This document shows positions 23,675 to 32,485 of a stretch of 64,000 bases of DNA, one piece after another. How positions within the stretch are numbered: the first letter of the stretch is position 1; the number at the start of each line of letters is the position of its first letter. The stretch spans positions 62,001 to 126,000 of the forward strand of contig NZ_CAKMSJ010000003.1 in assembly GCF_928381505.1 (NCBI RefSeq). Direction: 5' to 3'. A program made the position numbers and the translations under genes. The notes beneath the pieces are model-generated. The model ran no database searches and was not told the DNA's origin. It worked only from the letters and a program-made list of their open reading frames with translations. This stretch comes from Rothia endophytica (GTDB lineage Bacteria; Actinomycetota; Actinomycetes; Actinomycetales; Micrococcaceae).

Positions 23675-23979
23675 TCGGTTTACGGGTGGTGCTGAGTCGG
23701 GGGACTCAAAGCACCGGCGACGTTGGGGGACTGACCCGGAGCATTATCCATCCGTGGACCCAACCAGGTATCTTGTGAAGATTGCTTGTAGGTTTGATCC
23801 TACGACCTGCATTTCTAGGGAGATGATGCGGGATACTTAACAGTCTTCACACCTTGGCACGGTACCGGCTTTCTGCTCTCGAGCAGGGTTTTACAGGTTT
23901 TTTCCTGTAATGCTCCACTTGAGCTAGCAAACGGTACCTAAAGACCCAGTCTGCTTTGCGCAGACTGGGTCTTTTTTTG
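23675..23979 (+). ncRNA. structured non-coding RNA of about 300 nt, 6S/Ms1-like candidate
   Basis: The 530-bp gap between genes holds a series of helices. Hairpin GGTGCTGAGTC(gggg)GACTC-aa-AGCACC at 23688-23715; GTTGGG 23722-23727 / CCCAAC 23759-23764; TGTGAAGA 23774-23781 / TCTTCACA 23844-23851 enclosing GTAGG/CCTAC; GGTACCG 23861-23867 / CGGTACC 23932-23938 enclosing CTGCTC/GAGCAG and TTACAGG/CCTGTAA; then a strong terminator. TATGAT at 23665-23670 could be the -10; no convincing -35. No gene follows on this strand, so it is not a riboswitch. It lacks the signatures of RNase P, tmRNA and SRP RNA. Size and lone terminator recall actinobacterial 6S-like/Ms1 RNAs; identity is unproven and the 5' end approximate. 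Confidence 0.6.
23941..23979 (+). terminator. intrinsic terminator of the structured RNA
   Basis: 14-bp perfect stem AAGACCCAGTCTGC (23941-23954) / its complement (23960-23973), 5-base loop, followed by a run of eight T (23972-23979). It is a textbook rho-independent terminator on plus, and it may also act on the convergent E2 transcript. Confidence 0.93.
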
Positions 23980-24012
23980 TGCCGGTTTATACCCCGGCGG
24001 TAAATTTCATTC

Positions 24013-25347
24013 CTACATATCTAGAAGCAGGGCCGGTTCTTCAAGGATAGAAGCAACGTCTGCCAGGAAACGTGCAGAGAGATCGCCGTCCAGAATACGG
24101 TGGTCGAAGGATCCGCCCAGGGTGGTGACCCAGCGTGGAATAACCTCGCCGCTGACAACCCAGGGCTTCTCTTTGATAGTACCGAAAGCGATAATGGCAG
24201 CTTCGCCCGGGTTAATAATCGGTGTTCCAGTGTCAATGCCCAGGGAGCCAATATTGGTAATGGTCATCGTGCCATTAGACATCTCTGCCGGCTGGGTTTT
24301 GCCCTCACGGGCACGTGCCGTGAGATCGTTGAGTGCTATAGCCAGTTCTCGCAGGTTGAGCTCATGTGCATTCTTGATATTGGGCACCATCAGACCGCGA
24401 GGGGTAGCTGCGGCAATGCCCAAGTTCATGAAGTGCTTGATCTGAATCTCGGTGTCAGTCCAGGTTGCGTTGACCTGGGGATTACGGGCAGCAGCCCAGA
24501 TGACGGCCTTGGCCAGAATGAGTAGCGGAGTTACCTTGATACCTTCAAACTGAGGTGACTTCTTAAGCCTCTTGACGAACTCCATCGTGCGGGAGGCATC
24601 AACATCAACGAAGATAGAAACGTGCGGAGCGCTAAAGGAAGACTGCACCATGGCAGCAGCCGTTGCCTTACGCACACCCTTGACAGGTATACGTTCGATT
24701 CGATCGTCGCTCACCTCTGTTGCCTGCCAGAAACTACTGGGGCTTGCCCCGGGAGTTTTGGACTGGGGCAGAGTCATATGTGCAGCGTAGTTGAGCAGGT
24801 CTTTCTTGGTGACCTGCCCCTGCTCGCCCGTGGGTGTGACATCCTGCAAATTGATACCCATGTCCTGCGCTGCCTTACGCACTGGTGGTTTAGCCAAAGC
24901 ACGGGAAGCAGCAGGTTTAGTGTGAAGCTGGAAGGATGCTGCGGGAGCAGAAGAGGATGCTGGATCGGGGCGTTTGCGGGCGCGACGCTTAACCGGGTCT
25001 GCCTTGGGACCTGAACCTACCAGTGCCGCCTGCTGGGCACCAGCGTCCTTAGTGTTAAGAGAAGTAGGTTCAGCAGCTTTAGGGTCAGCGCCCTGTTCAG
25101 GGGAAGCATCACCTGCGGAGATAGCAATAATGGGGCTCTCTACCTCTACGGTCTGCCCTTCTTCTGCCATGAGCTCCTCTACCCTACCGGCGTAGGGTGA
25201 GGGCAGTTCAACCACTGACTTTGCGGTCTCAATTTCAACAAGGACATCATTGACAGCTACTGTATCGCCTACTGCAACCTTCCAGCTGAGAATTTCTGCT
25301 TCGGTGAGGCCTTCGCCTACATCGGGGAGGTTAAAAATCTGGGACAT
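24013..25347 (-). CDS. 2-oxoacid dehydrogenase E2 (dihydrolipoamide acyltransferase)
   Basis: 444 aa core subunit. One lipoyl domain (residues 1-78) with lipoyl-Lys43 in EIETAKSV; an Ala/Pro/Lys-rich linker; a peripheral-subunit-binding domain (about 155-195, [21 protein letters not shown]); and a C-terminal acyltransferase domain with the catalytic [10 protein letters not shown]. Third gene after E1-alpha and E1-beta. Actinobacteria usually have a homodimeric AceE for pyruvate, so this set more likely acts on branched-chain 2-oxoacids, giving starters for branched fatty acids. An E3 gene is not in the window. Confidence 0.88.
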   Translation of the reverse strand: MSQIFNLPDVGEGLTEAEILSWKVAVGDTVAVNDVLVEIETAKSVVELPSPYAGRVEELMAEEGQTVEVESPIIAISAGDASPEQGADPKAAEPTSLNTKDAGAQQAALVGSGPKADPVKRRARKRPDPASSSAPAASFQLHTKPAASRALAKPPVRKAAQDMGINLQDVTPTGEQGQVTKKDLLNYAAHMTLPQSKTPGASPSSFWQATEVSDDRIERIPVKGVRKATAAAMVQSSFSAPHVSIFVDVDASRTMEFVKRLKKSPQFEGIKVTPLLILAKAVIWAAARNPQVNATWTDTEIQIKHFMNLGIAAATPRGLMVPNIKNAHELNLRELAIALNDLTARAREGKTQPAEMSNGTMTITNIGSLGIDTGTPIINPGEAAIIAFGTIKEKPWVVSGEVIPRWVTTLGGSFDHRILDGDLSARFLADVASILEEPALLLDM

Positions 25348-25364
25348 GGTTTAACCTTTCGTTT

Positions 25365-26354
25365 CTAGTAGGCAAAGGAACGATCAACGGCATCGAGCAT
25401 ACGGTCGATACCGGGCACGTATTCTTCTTCAACGCGCGAGACCGGGTAGGGCATATGGAAACCACCCACCCGTAGCACGGGTGCTTCAAGGTGGAAGAAG
25501 CAGCGCTCTGAGATGGTGGATGCGATATCGGCACCAATACCACCAAAGACCGGAGCTTCGTGAGTGACTACCAAGCGCCCGGTCTTTTCAACCGAGGCAA
25601 TAATGGTGGGGAAATCCAGGGGTGAGAGCGAACGCAGGTCAATGACCTCGATGCTGCGGCCGTCCTCTTCAGCCGCCTTAGCTGCGGCTAGCGCAACAGG
25701 GACCAGGGGTCCATAGGCAACTAGAGTAAGGTCGGCTCCTTCGCGCACCACCTGGGCTTTGAAGGGGTCAAAGCCGGTATCGGTGAAGTCTACTTCTCCC
25801 TTGGACCAGTAGCGGCGCTTGGGTTCAAAGTAGATGACCGGGTCTGGGTGGGCAATGGACTTGCGCAGCATCCAGTAGGCATCGTGCGGGTTAGAGGGGG
25901 TCACCACGCGCAGCCCCGGAGTGTGGGTGAAGAGGGCTTCGGGTGACTCGGAGTGGTGCTCGATAGAGCCAATCATGCCGCCGTAGGGAATGCGCACGGT
26001 GACCGGGACGGTGTAGTGGCCCAGAGTGCGACCGTGCATTTTGGCCAGCTGACTGGTGATTTGGTTGAAGCCGGGGAAGACAAAGCCGTCAAACTGAATT
26101 TCTGCCACGGGGCGGTAGCCGCGCAGGGCCATACCAATTGAGGTGCCGATGATACCGGCTTCGCCCAGGGGGGTGTCCAGCACGCGGTTTTCGCCGAAGG
26201 TTGCCTGGAGCCCCTCGGTGACACGGTAGACCCCGCCCAACTTGCCGATGTCTTCACCCAGGATGAGCACCTTGCGGTTGGCGGTCATTTCATCGTGCAT
26301 AGCACGGGTAATGGACTTGGCGAGGGTAAGGGTTTCTTGAGTCTGTTCAGTCAT
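25365..26354 (-). CDS. 2-oxoacid dehydrogenase E1, beta subunit
   Basis: 329 aa from the ATG at 26354, which has GAGGAA upstream; the longer frame to 26390 runs into the end of the alpha gene. Family marks are LGEDIGKLGGVYRVTEGL, DTPLGEAGIIG, RIPYGGMIGSIEHHSESPEA (typical of the beta subunit) and THEAPVFGGIGADIAS. It starts four bases after the E1-alpha stop. It pairs with the alpha subunit to decarboxylate the 2-oxoacid on thiamine diphosphate. Confidence 0.9.
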   Translation of the reverse strand: MTEQTQETLTLAKSITRAMHDEMTANRKVLILGEDIGKLGGVYRVTEGLQATFGENRVLDTPLGEAGIIGTSIGMALRGYRPVAEIQFDGFVFPGFNQITSQLAKMHGRTLGHYTVPVTVRIPYGGMIGSIEHHSESPEALFTHTPGLRVVTPSNPHDAYWMLRKSIAHPDPVIYFEPKRRYWSKGEVDFTDTGFDPFKAQVVREGADLTLVAYGPLVPVALAAAKAAEEDGRSIEVIDLRSLSPLDFPTIIASVEKTGRLVVTHEAPVFGGIGADIASTISERCFFHLEAPVLRVGGFHMPYPVSRVEEEYVPGIDRMLDAVDRSFAY

Positions 26355-26358
26355 GGTC

Positions 26359-27531
26359 TTATTCCTCTTCAAAACCTGCAGTGTAGGCACGGTAGAAGGC
26401 GCGGTCGTCCTCTACCTGCTGGTGGGGTTCAGCGTAAACCCGGTCAAGGTAGGTCTCAAAGTCTTCGGGTTTGCTGTTCAGCACGTAGTCGCGCACAGTT
26501 TGCCCACCCTGCTTGGTCTCTGCGGCGACCTCTTCAAAGAAGCTTTCTTCGACCCCGCGTGACCGCAGGTAGGCTTCGAGCCTGGGCAGAGGGTCAAGGG
26601 GAGTGTAGGTTGCCTCATGGTCTTGCGGGCGGTACTTGGTGGGGTCATCTGCGGTGGTGTGGGGGCCTAAGCGATAGGTTTGAGCCTCAATCATAACTGG
26701 CCCCTCCCCTGCGCGTAGCTTATCCATGGCGTAACGGGTAGCTGCGTAGACCGAGAGGACGTCGTTGCCATCCACACGCAGACCTTCAAACCCGTAGCCG
26801 GCCGCACGGGTAGAGAGGGGTACCCGGGACTGGGTTTCAAAGGGAACCGAGATAGCCCAGCCGTTGTTCTGCACAAAGAAGAGAACCGGGGCGTTATAGC
26901 TGGCGGCAAAGACCATAGACTCATGCACATCGCCCTCGGTGGATGAACCGTCACCGAAGTAGACCACCACAGCCGGCTTCGCGGCATCCTGGTTGGGGTC
27001 TGTAGCCTGGCCCTGGCCGGTCTGCTTTTCACCCGTTTCTGCCTCAATCTGGGCGTCCATGTTCAGGCCCATGGCATAACCGGTAGCGTGTAGCACCTGA
27101 GCGGCCAGCACCAGAGTGTAGGGGTGCACGTTGTGCTTCTTTGGATCCCAGCCCAGCGTCGCGCTTCCGCGGAAGAGCGGAGTAATTTCGGCAGGTTCGA
27201 TGCCGCGTTCCAGCAGAGCGCCGTGATCGCGGTAGGAGGGGAAGATGTGGTCGTTAGGTGCTAAAGCCCGGGCGGACGCCACCTGAGCGGCCTCCTGCCC
27301 ACGGGAGGGCACCCAGAGAGCCAGCTGGCCCTGGCGCTGCAGCGCCGTCATTTCGTCGTCGAACCGGCGGGTGAGCACCATGGTCCGGTACATCTCTTTG
27401 AGGTCGGTGTCAGTCAGCTCATCAGCATAGGAGCTGAACGTGGGGTGGGCTCTGACGGTGCCGGTCTCATCCATGAGTTGTACGAGGTCAGGTGTACCCC
27501 AGGGGGTGGCAGGGGTGTTTGCTTCTGGCAT
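26359..27531 (-). CDS. 2-oxoacid dehydrogenase E1, alpha subunit
   Basis: 390 aa from ATG 27531 (GGAG upstream); the frame extends to 27702 but without a ribosome site. The thiamine diphosphate motif is GDGSSTEGDVHESM...VQNN. LALWVPSRGQEAAQVASA and FPSYRDHGALLERGI are typical of branched-chain/PdhA-type alpha subunits. An insert rich in Gln, Glu and Thr (about residues 175-200, TGEKQTGQGQATDPNQDAA) is unusual for the family and looks disordered. First of the three complex genes, downstream of an aminotransferase. Confidence 0.9.
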   Translation of the reverse strand: MPEANTPATPWGTPDLVQLMDETGTVRAHPTFSSYADELTDTDLKEMYRTMVLTRRFDDEMTALQRQGQLALWVPSRGQEAAQVASARALAPNDHIFPSYRDHGALLERGIEPAEITPLFRGSATLGWDPKKHNVHPYTLVLAAQVLHATGYAMGLNMDAQIEAETGEKQTGQGQATDPNQDAAKPAVVVYFGDGSSTEGDVHESMVFAASYNAPVLFFVQNNGWAISVPFETQSRVPLSTRAAGYGFEGLRVDGNDVLSVYAATRYAMDKLRAGEGPVMIEAQTYRLGPHTTADDPTKYRPQDHEATYTPLDPLPRLEAYLRSRGVEESFFEEVAAETKQGGQTVRDYVLNSKPEDFETYLDRVYAEPHQQVEDDRAFYRAYTAGFEEE

Positions 27532-27676
27532 GGGATCTCCGCGTGATAACCGGGGTGGTGTACCTATTAAGACTACGCCCGCGCCACCGTCATTCTGCCC
27601 AGTTTTTGCAATTTTCAGTGAAAATATGCAAATAATGGGCAAAGTCTCAGCTGGCGCTGGCCCGAGGTAAAAGGGG

Positions 27677-28819
27677 TTAGGGTGCGCTGGTGCGGTGCTC
27701 AAACTGCTCCGCGAGCGCTAGAAAACGGTCATTAGCTTCATCTTCGCCAATAGAGACACGCACGCCCTCACCAGCAAAAGCTCGCACCGATAGGGCGTTG
27801 CGTTCAGCTAGCTCAGCGAAGGCAGCCGAGTGTTCGCCCAGGGGTAGCCAGACGAAGTTAGCGCGGGTCTCGGGCACCCAGTAGCCCAGGCTAGTTAGCT
27901 GAGTAACCACCTTTTCGCGCTGCTCGACCAGGTGGGCTACCCGCTGCATGACGGCGTCGTTGTGATCGATGGAAGCAACGGCAGCCTGCTCAGCAATAGA
28001 GGTCACCGCAAAAGGAGTGGCAGCCACACGCAGGTACTGGGTAACTACAGGGTGGGAGATGGAATAGCCAACCCGCAACCCTGCAAGCCCCTGCGCCTTA
28101 GAGAAGGTACGCAGGATGATGACGTTTTCATAGTCAGGGAAAACGTCGAGCCCGTTGACCGGCGGCTCCTGCCCCTCGGGGATATCGCTGGCTGCGCAGA
28201 ACTCGAAGTAAGCCTCATCAATAACGACCAGCACGTCGCTGGGCACCTTGGCCAGGAAATCTCGCACCTGACTCTCGGTTACTGCCGGGCCCGTGGGGTT
28301 GTTGGGGGTGCAGACCAGGATGACGCGGGTCTGGTCGGTAACCGCCGCCGCCATGGCATCCAGATCGTGGGCGCCGTTGGGCAGATTGGGTACCTGCACG
28401 CTCTTGGCACCTGCCAAACCAACACAGATGGGGTAAGCCTCAAATGAGCGCCAGGCGTAAATGACCTCATCCTGAACGCCGTCCGCGTGGCTCCCAGCGA
28501 AGGTTGCCAGAATCTGGTTGAGGGCACCCAGGCTGCCAGCGCCGGTCACGATGTCATCAGCACTCACACCCAGGTGCTCCCCCAGGCGGGTGCGCAGGGC
28601 AGTAGAGAGCGGATCTGGGTAACGGTGCACGGTGTTAAATTCAGCAAGCACCCGGGCAACCGGCTCCACCGGCCCAAAAGGATTCTCATTAGACGAAAGC
28701 TTAAACTGGGTCAGCCCTTCCACCGGTGCCGGGGGTTTACCCGCTGCGTACTTGGGAAGCTGAGAGAAGACCGGGCGAGGGTTGAGCCCGGAACGCTTTG
28801 AAGTAGTCATACCCACCAT
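27677..28819 (-). CDS. HisC/Pat-type aminotransferase (class I/II, PLP)
   Basis: 380 aa. Chosen ATG at 28819 follows GAGGAG by seven bases. The substrate-side motif is KLSSNENPFGP; the PLP-binding lysine is in RTFSKAQGLAGLRVGYS (about residue 240); CTPNNPTGP and VVIDEAYFEF are also visible. These are shared by histidinol-phosphate aminotransferase and the aromatic aminotransferase Pat of actinobacteria. No histidine genes are nearby, so Pat or a wider specificity is at least as likely. It lies 145 bp upstream of the 2-oxoacid dehydrogenase genes, which would suit making 2-oxoacids from amino acids, but no direct link is shown. Confidence 0.85.
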   Translation of the reverse strand: MVGMTTSKRSGLNPRPVFSQLPKYAAGKPPAPVEGLTQFKLSSNENPFGPVEPVARVLAEFNTVHRYPDPLSTALRTRLGEHLGVSADDIVTGAGSLGALNQILATFAGSHADGVQDEVIYAWRSFEAYPICVGLAGAKSVQVPNLPNGAHDLDAMAAAVTDQTRVILVCTPNNPTGPAVTESQVRDFLAKVPSDVLVVIDEAYFEFCAASDIPEGQEPPVNGLDVFPDYENVIILRTFSKAQGLAGLRVGYSISHPVVTQYLRVAATPFAVTSIAEQAAVASIDHNDAVMQRVAHLVEQREKVVTQLTSLGYWVPETRANFVWLPLGEHSAAFAELAERNALSVRAFAGEGVRVSIGEDEANDRFLALAEQFEHRTSAP

Positions 28820-28954
28820 TGTAGTGCTCCTCACTTTTGCCGCTAGGTGGTGGACGCCGTTAGCTTGGTAACCAGTGCAGGGTCAGCAGGTGGTGAACCC
28901 GCTTGCCCTCTGGTAAAGTTTTCTTTCGTTCGCGCTGACTTTCAGCAGCAACAG

Positions 28955-29026
28955 GCCTCCATAGCTCAGGGGTAGAGCATTTCCCTCGTAAAGAAAAGGT
29001 CGTCGGTTCAAATCCGACTGGGGGCT
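28955..29026 (+). tRNA. tRNA-Thr (anticodon CGT)
   Basis: Acceptor GCCTCCA/TGGGGGC, D-arm GCTC...GAGC, anticodon loop CTCGTAA, T-arm GTCGG TTCAAAT CCGAC. Anticodon CGT reads ACG. The top pair of the anticodon stem is C-A. CCA is not fully encoded (CC then G follow the discriminator T). A perfect hairpin terminator follows. Confidence 0.93.
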
Positions 29027-29034
29027 CCGAAAGA

Positions 29035-29068
29035 CAAGACCCGTTCCGCAACAGCGGAACGGGTCTTG
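29035..29068 (+). terminator. terminator after tRNA-Thr
   Basis: 15-bp perfect stem CAAGACCCGTTCCGC / GCGGAACGGGTCTTG with loop AACA, then TTGT. Confidence 0.88.
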
Positions 29069-29110
29069 TTGTATACAGGAAGGTTCTAGGCGGCTTATCG
29101 GTGACACAGC

Positions 29111-29209
29111 GGGCACCTTCTTCCGCCAACATCCCTTAAACGCCAGCCCCGAGCCAGTTGGCGGAAGAAGGCGCCCACCCGCGTCAGGGCGGCAGATGCC
29201 TCTGCCGCC
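29111..29209. other. long inverted repeat and second hairpin downstream of tRNA-Thr
   Basis: A 20-bp stem with one mismatch (29111-29130 / 29157-29176, core CCTTCTTCCGCCAAC) around a 26-base loop, then a separate perfect 9-bp hairpin GGCGGCAGA(tgcc)TCTGCCGCC at 29188-29209. The second one is close to the end of the small membrane protein gene on minus and is probably its terminator. The larger one is unexplained. Confidence 0.6.
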
Positions 29210-29230
29210 TTAGCAAGGAAGTTAACCCAC

Positions 29231-29467
29231 TTAGTCTTCGTCCAGGTGAACCCCGGAGCCGTAGCCAATCAGGTAGGCCCAGACCCAAGCGGTCATCACC
29301 GCTAGAAAAATGGGCACCAGGAACATGGTGTCTGAGGCAAAGAGCCAGCGGTAGAAGAACCACAGGGCCGTTGAGGGGATGAGCAGGAAGACAAAGAGAG
29401 CTATAAAGCCGCGGGAAAAGCCACCCGAGGGCGTCCTCCTGCTATCGAATCCGAAATAATCTTTCAC
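29231..29467 (-). CDS. small two-helix membrane protein, 78 aa
   Basis: GTG start with AGAGG five bases upstream. Residues 20-42 and 46-68 are hydrophobic helices, with an Arg/Gly-rich N-terminus and an acidic tail (HLDED), so both ends probably face the cytoplasm. It lies just downstream of the CitE-like gene on the same strand. Family not recognised; small conserved membrane proteins of this form are frequent in Micrococcaceae. Confidence 0.65.
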   Translation of the reverse strand: MKDYFGFDSRRTPSGGFSRGFIALFVFLLIPSTALWFFYRWLFASDTMFLVPIFLAVMTAWVWAYLIGYGSGVHLDED

Positions 29468-29497
29468 CGGTGCCTCTTTCAGCGTCTCACCAACAAT

Positions 29498-30349
29498 TTA
29501 GCTACGCCACAGGCCGTAGGTTTTGGCCAGGGAGGATACCTTGCGGGCACGTGCCAGGCGAGGCAGGTAGGAGCCGTCCTTAGGCACGGAGTCCCCCTCG
29601 CTCTTTTGCAGCAGTTCCCGTGCCCAAGCGATTTCATCGGAGCTGGGCGCCAGACCCAGATTGATGGTTTCGGTCTGGGCTGGGTCAAGGGTCAGCTTAC
29701 CGGTCATGCCGTGGCTGGTGGTTACCGCACAATCCCTGATGAGGTCTGACCCGTACTTACCGACCGAGGGGCCATCAATGGGGCCAGCAAGGCCACCCAC
29801 GCGGGATGCCAGCACCATCTGGGAGCGGGCAAAAGCCAGAGCGATGGGGTCATCTGAGACACCGGTGTCACGGCGGTAGTCACCCTGCCCGAAAGCCAGG
29901 CGAAAGGTGCCAGGTGCCTTGGCGATGCGCACAACGTTCACCATACCCAGGGCGGTTTCAATGAGAGCAATAACGGGGGTGCCGGCAGGGAGCATCATGG
30001 CGGTGCGGGTCACGTGGTCGGGGTGCTCTGTCATAGCCAGCATGACGCCCTTGAGACCGGCAGCGTTGTTCAGGGCTTCAAGGTCCTTAGCCCAGTGCTC
30101 ACTCTCAATACCGTTGATACGAACCCAGGCGCTAGCTCCCCCATTGAGCACGGCGACTACGCGCTCGCGCGCCGCGTCCTTTTGATCGGCCGGGCAGCCA
30201 TCTTCAAGGTCGATCAGCACCGAGTCAGCCTCAGATTCAAGGGCTTGAGCGATCGCCTCTTCGGTTGCTGCTGCGCTGACCAAAAGCCAGGAGCGGGAGA
30301 GGCGGGCGGGGAGGGAGGCGGCACGTTCGTTGCGGTGAAAGTTAATCAC
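29498..30349 (-). CDS. HpcH/HpaI aldolase / CitE-like CoA-ester lyase
   Basis: 283 aa TIM-barrel enzyme of the citrate lyase beta-subunit family. SVLIDLEDGCPADQKDAAR carries the Mg-binding acid and the conserved Asp-Gly; VRINGIES binds the CoA ester; ALIETALGMVN gives the catalytic Glu; LAFGQGDYRRDTG the second metal acid. No citrate lyase alpha, gamma or accessory genes are nearby, so it is not classical citrate lyase. Candidates are malyl-, citramalyl- or another 3-hydroxyacyl-CoA lyase. Substrate unknown. Confidence 0.8.
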   Translation of the reverse strand: MINFHRNERAASLPARLSRSWLLVSAAATEEAIAQALESEADSVLIDLEDGCPADQKDAARERVVAVLNGGASAWVRINGIESEHWAKDLEALNNAAGLKGVMLAMTEHPDHVTRTAMMLPAGTPVIALIETALGMVNVVRIAKAPGTFRLAFGQGDYRRDTGVSDDPIALAFARSQMVLASRVGGLAGPIDGPSVGKYGSDLIRDCAVTTSHGMTGKLTLDPAQTETINLGLAPSSDEIAWARELLQKSEGDSVPKDGSYLPRLARARKVSSLAKTYGLWRS

Positions 30350-30431
30350 AAAAAGTCCTTGTTATGGTTTCTTTGACTGCAACTCATTCTACCTTGCTCA
30401 CCCTGCCGGGAGGCTGGCACGTAAGCTATCT

Positions 30432-31178
30432 CTAGGCGTCTGTAAGGCACCCATCGGTCATGTGCACCGTGCGGTCCGCGTGAGCCAATTGGTCCCCGTC
30501 GTGGGTAATGAGCAAGGTGGCGGTGTTGAATTCGCGGGTGATCTGTGCCAGCAGTTCCACGATAGAGGCGGAGCGCTCGGCGTCCAGGGCGCTGGTGGGT
30601 TCATCGGCAAGGAGCAGGGCGGGGGTATTCATGAGGGCACGGGCAATATTGACGCGCTGACGCTGACCGCCTGAGAGCTGATGCATCTTGCGGCCCTTCT
30701 CAGCGCCGAGCCCCACCAGGTCAAGAAGTTCGGTTGCTCGCTGGCGGGCTACTTTGAGGTCAGTGCCGCGAGCGCCGCTAATGCGCGCCACCAGCTCGAG
30801 CTGTTCAGCGGCGGTGAGGGAGGCCAGTAGGTTGGGCTGCTGGAAGATGAACCCGACGGTGGTGCGGCGAAGCTCGGCCAGTTGGCGGTCACTGTAATTT
30901 TCGGTGCGGTTGCCTTGGATAATGCGGGCGCCGCTGGTGGGGGTAATCAGCCCGGCTGCTACCGAGAGTAGGGAGGATTTACCGGAGCCGGATGCCCCGG
31001 TCACGGCGGTTAGGGTGCCGCGGTGGGCGGTCAGGCTTACGCTGTCGAGTGCGCGCATGACGGTGGGGTTGCCGTCGGCGTCTACTCCATCTGGGTATTC
31101 CAGAACGATGTCGCGCAGTTCTAGCACGCTGTCGTTGGGAGTAACGGCTTGGGTAGGTGCGGTGAGGGTTGCAGTCAT
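30432..31178 (-). CDS. ABC transporter ATP-binding protein (MacB/LolD type)
   Basis: 248 aa. Walker A GASGSGKSS (about residue 55), Q-loop FIFQQPNL, signature LSGGQRQRVNIARAL, Walker B LLLADEPTSALDAE, H-loop LITHD. These match ATPases that pair with FtsX-like permeases. It follows the permease gene on minus after a 47-bp gap. Role: export or mechanical transmission for lipids, peptides or antibiotics; substrate unknown. A divergent two-component system lies beyond the permease. Confidence 0.88.
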   Translation of the reverse strand: MTATLTAPTQAVTPNDSVLELRDIVLEYPDGVDADGNPTVMRALDSVSLTAHRGTLTAVTGASGSGKSSLLSVAAGLITPTSGARIIQGNRTENYSDRQLAELRRTTVGFIFQQPNLLASLTAAEQLELVARISGARGTDLKVARQRATELLDLVGLGAEKGRKMHQLSGGQRQRVNIARALMNTPALLLADEPTSALDAERSASIVELLAQITREFNTATLLITHDGDQLAHADRTVHMTDGCLTDA

Positions 31179-31225
31179 GGTGGTTAGCCTTTCGCGAAGA
31201 GGGGTGATCGAGTAAGAGCGTGGGG

Positions 31226-32323
31226 TTAGTTGCCGCCCAGGGCAATCATGGGGTCTACCTTGGCTACCTTGCGCAGGGCGAAGAGAGAGCCTGCCATACC
31301 CAGTACCCAGATACCTGCTGCGGGTGCAAGAACGGTAAGCGCGGTGAGCTGGAAGGGTACGGCGTTCGCTGCCAGGGCACCTAGGCCCAACCCGGTCAGA
31401 GCTCCGATTGCCACACCTACTGCCAGGATAAAGGCAGTCTGTGCCAGGGCATCCTTGGTGAGGAAGCCTTGGGAGGCTCCCAGGGCGCGCATGACGGCGA
31501 TGTCGCGGGTGCGCTGGATCGTCCAGACGGTCAGGAAGGAGATGATCACCAGAGCTGAGATGCCGTAGAGGAAGCCCTGCATGGTGACCAGGGAGCCTCG
31601 TTCTGAGCTGTAGGCGGGCAAAGCGTTGAAGGACTCGCGGGGCGTGAGCGCCTGTGTGCCGGTTTCTGCGGCGAGAGCTTCAACGTCAGCGCTACCCTCT
31701 GCCAGCATCACGGTGCCCAGCACTGCTTCATCTCCCTCTAGGGTGCGCTGGTGGGTGAGGTTCTGCCAGGTGGCGGTGGTTGCCCAGCCGGTCAGGGTGT
31801 GGGAGTAGAAGGTGTCTTCAGCGATACCGGAGACCACCAGGTCGGTGCCGCTGAAAGTGACAGTATCGCCCACCTGTGCCCCGGCGTCCTGGGCGGTGGT
31901 GGCGGGGAGCAGGATTTCGCCGTCGGCAGGCAGTGAGCCTTCGAGCAGGGGCGAAACTTCGGTCACGGTTGCTGAGCCTTCAGGCAGCGAGAAGAGGGTC
32001 ATGGAGACCGCGGTGTCAGCTTCAAGCCTTCCGGTGCTCACGCCAAGGGGCTCGGTTAAGGTCGTGCCCTCTGCGCTCTGCCAGGTGTTCAGTAACCCGG
32101 CGGTGATTTGTGAGTCGGTGAAAGACGCCTCGCCGCCCTCGTTGGAGGGCGCAAAGACCAGGGTGTCAGCGGGAAGTTTTTCAAGGGCATCAGTGTTTTG
32201 GTTGCCCAATCCCCCGGTGAGCCCGGTCAGCATGACCAGCAGCAGGGTAATGAGGGCTACGGTAGCCCCGATGAGGGTGAACCTGCCTTTAGCAAAGAGG
32301 ATGTCTCGCCAGCCTACAAACAT
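31226..32323 (-). CDS. FtsX/MacB-type ABC transporter permease
   Basis: 365 aa from ATG 32323 (GAAAGG upstream); the longer frame to 32554 enters the intergenic repeat region. An N-terminal helix (about 20-40) is followed by a large extracellular domain (about 45-235) and three C-terminal helices with the FtsX motif around IQRTRDIAVMRALGASQGFL. That four-helix plan with a big outer domain is the MacB/FtsX type. It works with the ATPase encoded downstream. Confidence 0.85.
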   Translation of the reverse strand: MFVGWRDILFAKGRFTLIGATVALITLLLVMLTGLTGGLGNQNTDALEKLPADTLVFAPSNEGGEASFTDSQITAGLLNTWQSAEGTTLTEPLGVSTGRLEADTAVSMTLFSLPEGSATVTEVSPLLEGSLPADGEILLPATTAQDAGAQVGDTVTFSGTDLVVSGIAEDTFYSHTLTGWATTATWQNLTHQRTLEGDEAVLGTVMLAEGSADVEALAAETGTQALTPRESFNALPAYSSERGSLVTMQGFLYGISALVIISFLTVWTIQRTRDIAVMRALGASQGFLTKDALAQTAFILAVGVAIGALTGLGLGALAANAVPFQLTALTVLAPAAGIWVLGMAGSLFALRKVAKVDPMIALGGN

Positions 32324-32485
32324 TGTTCTGCCTTTCGTGTCACGGTTTTCTAATCTATTACTATTCAACCGGGCAGGGGGTAGGTTGCACATCGGGGTAA
32401 GGGTTGAGCTTTTTATCAACCGTTTGGACGATGCGCGCGGCCGGAAAGCAGCTTGCACCCTGAGTAGACTGGTGCTGACTATTAC

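Noticed and set aside
23675..23979. Riboswitch interpretation of the structured region (GGGGGAC motifs recall c-di-AMP sensors)
   Set aside because: No gene lies downstream on the plus strand, and the conserved 3' part of that riboswitch class was not found; a free-standing RNA fits better.
28860..29132. 90-codon minus-strand ORF
   Set aside because: It is the reverse complement of the tRNA-Thr gene and its terminator.
29498..30349. Citrate lyase beta subunit (citE) proper
   Set aside because: No citC, citD, citF, citG or citX nearby, so only a CitE-like lyase can be claimed.
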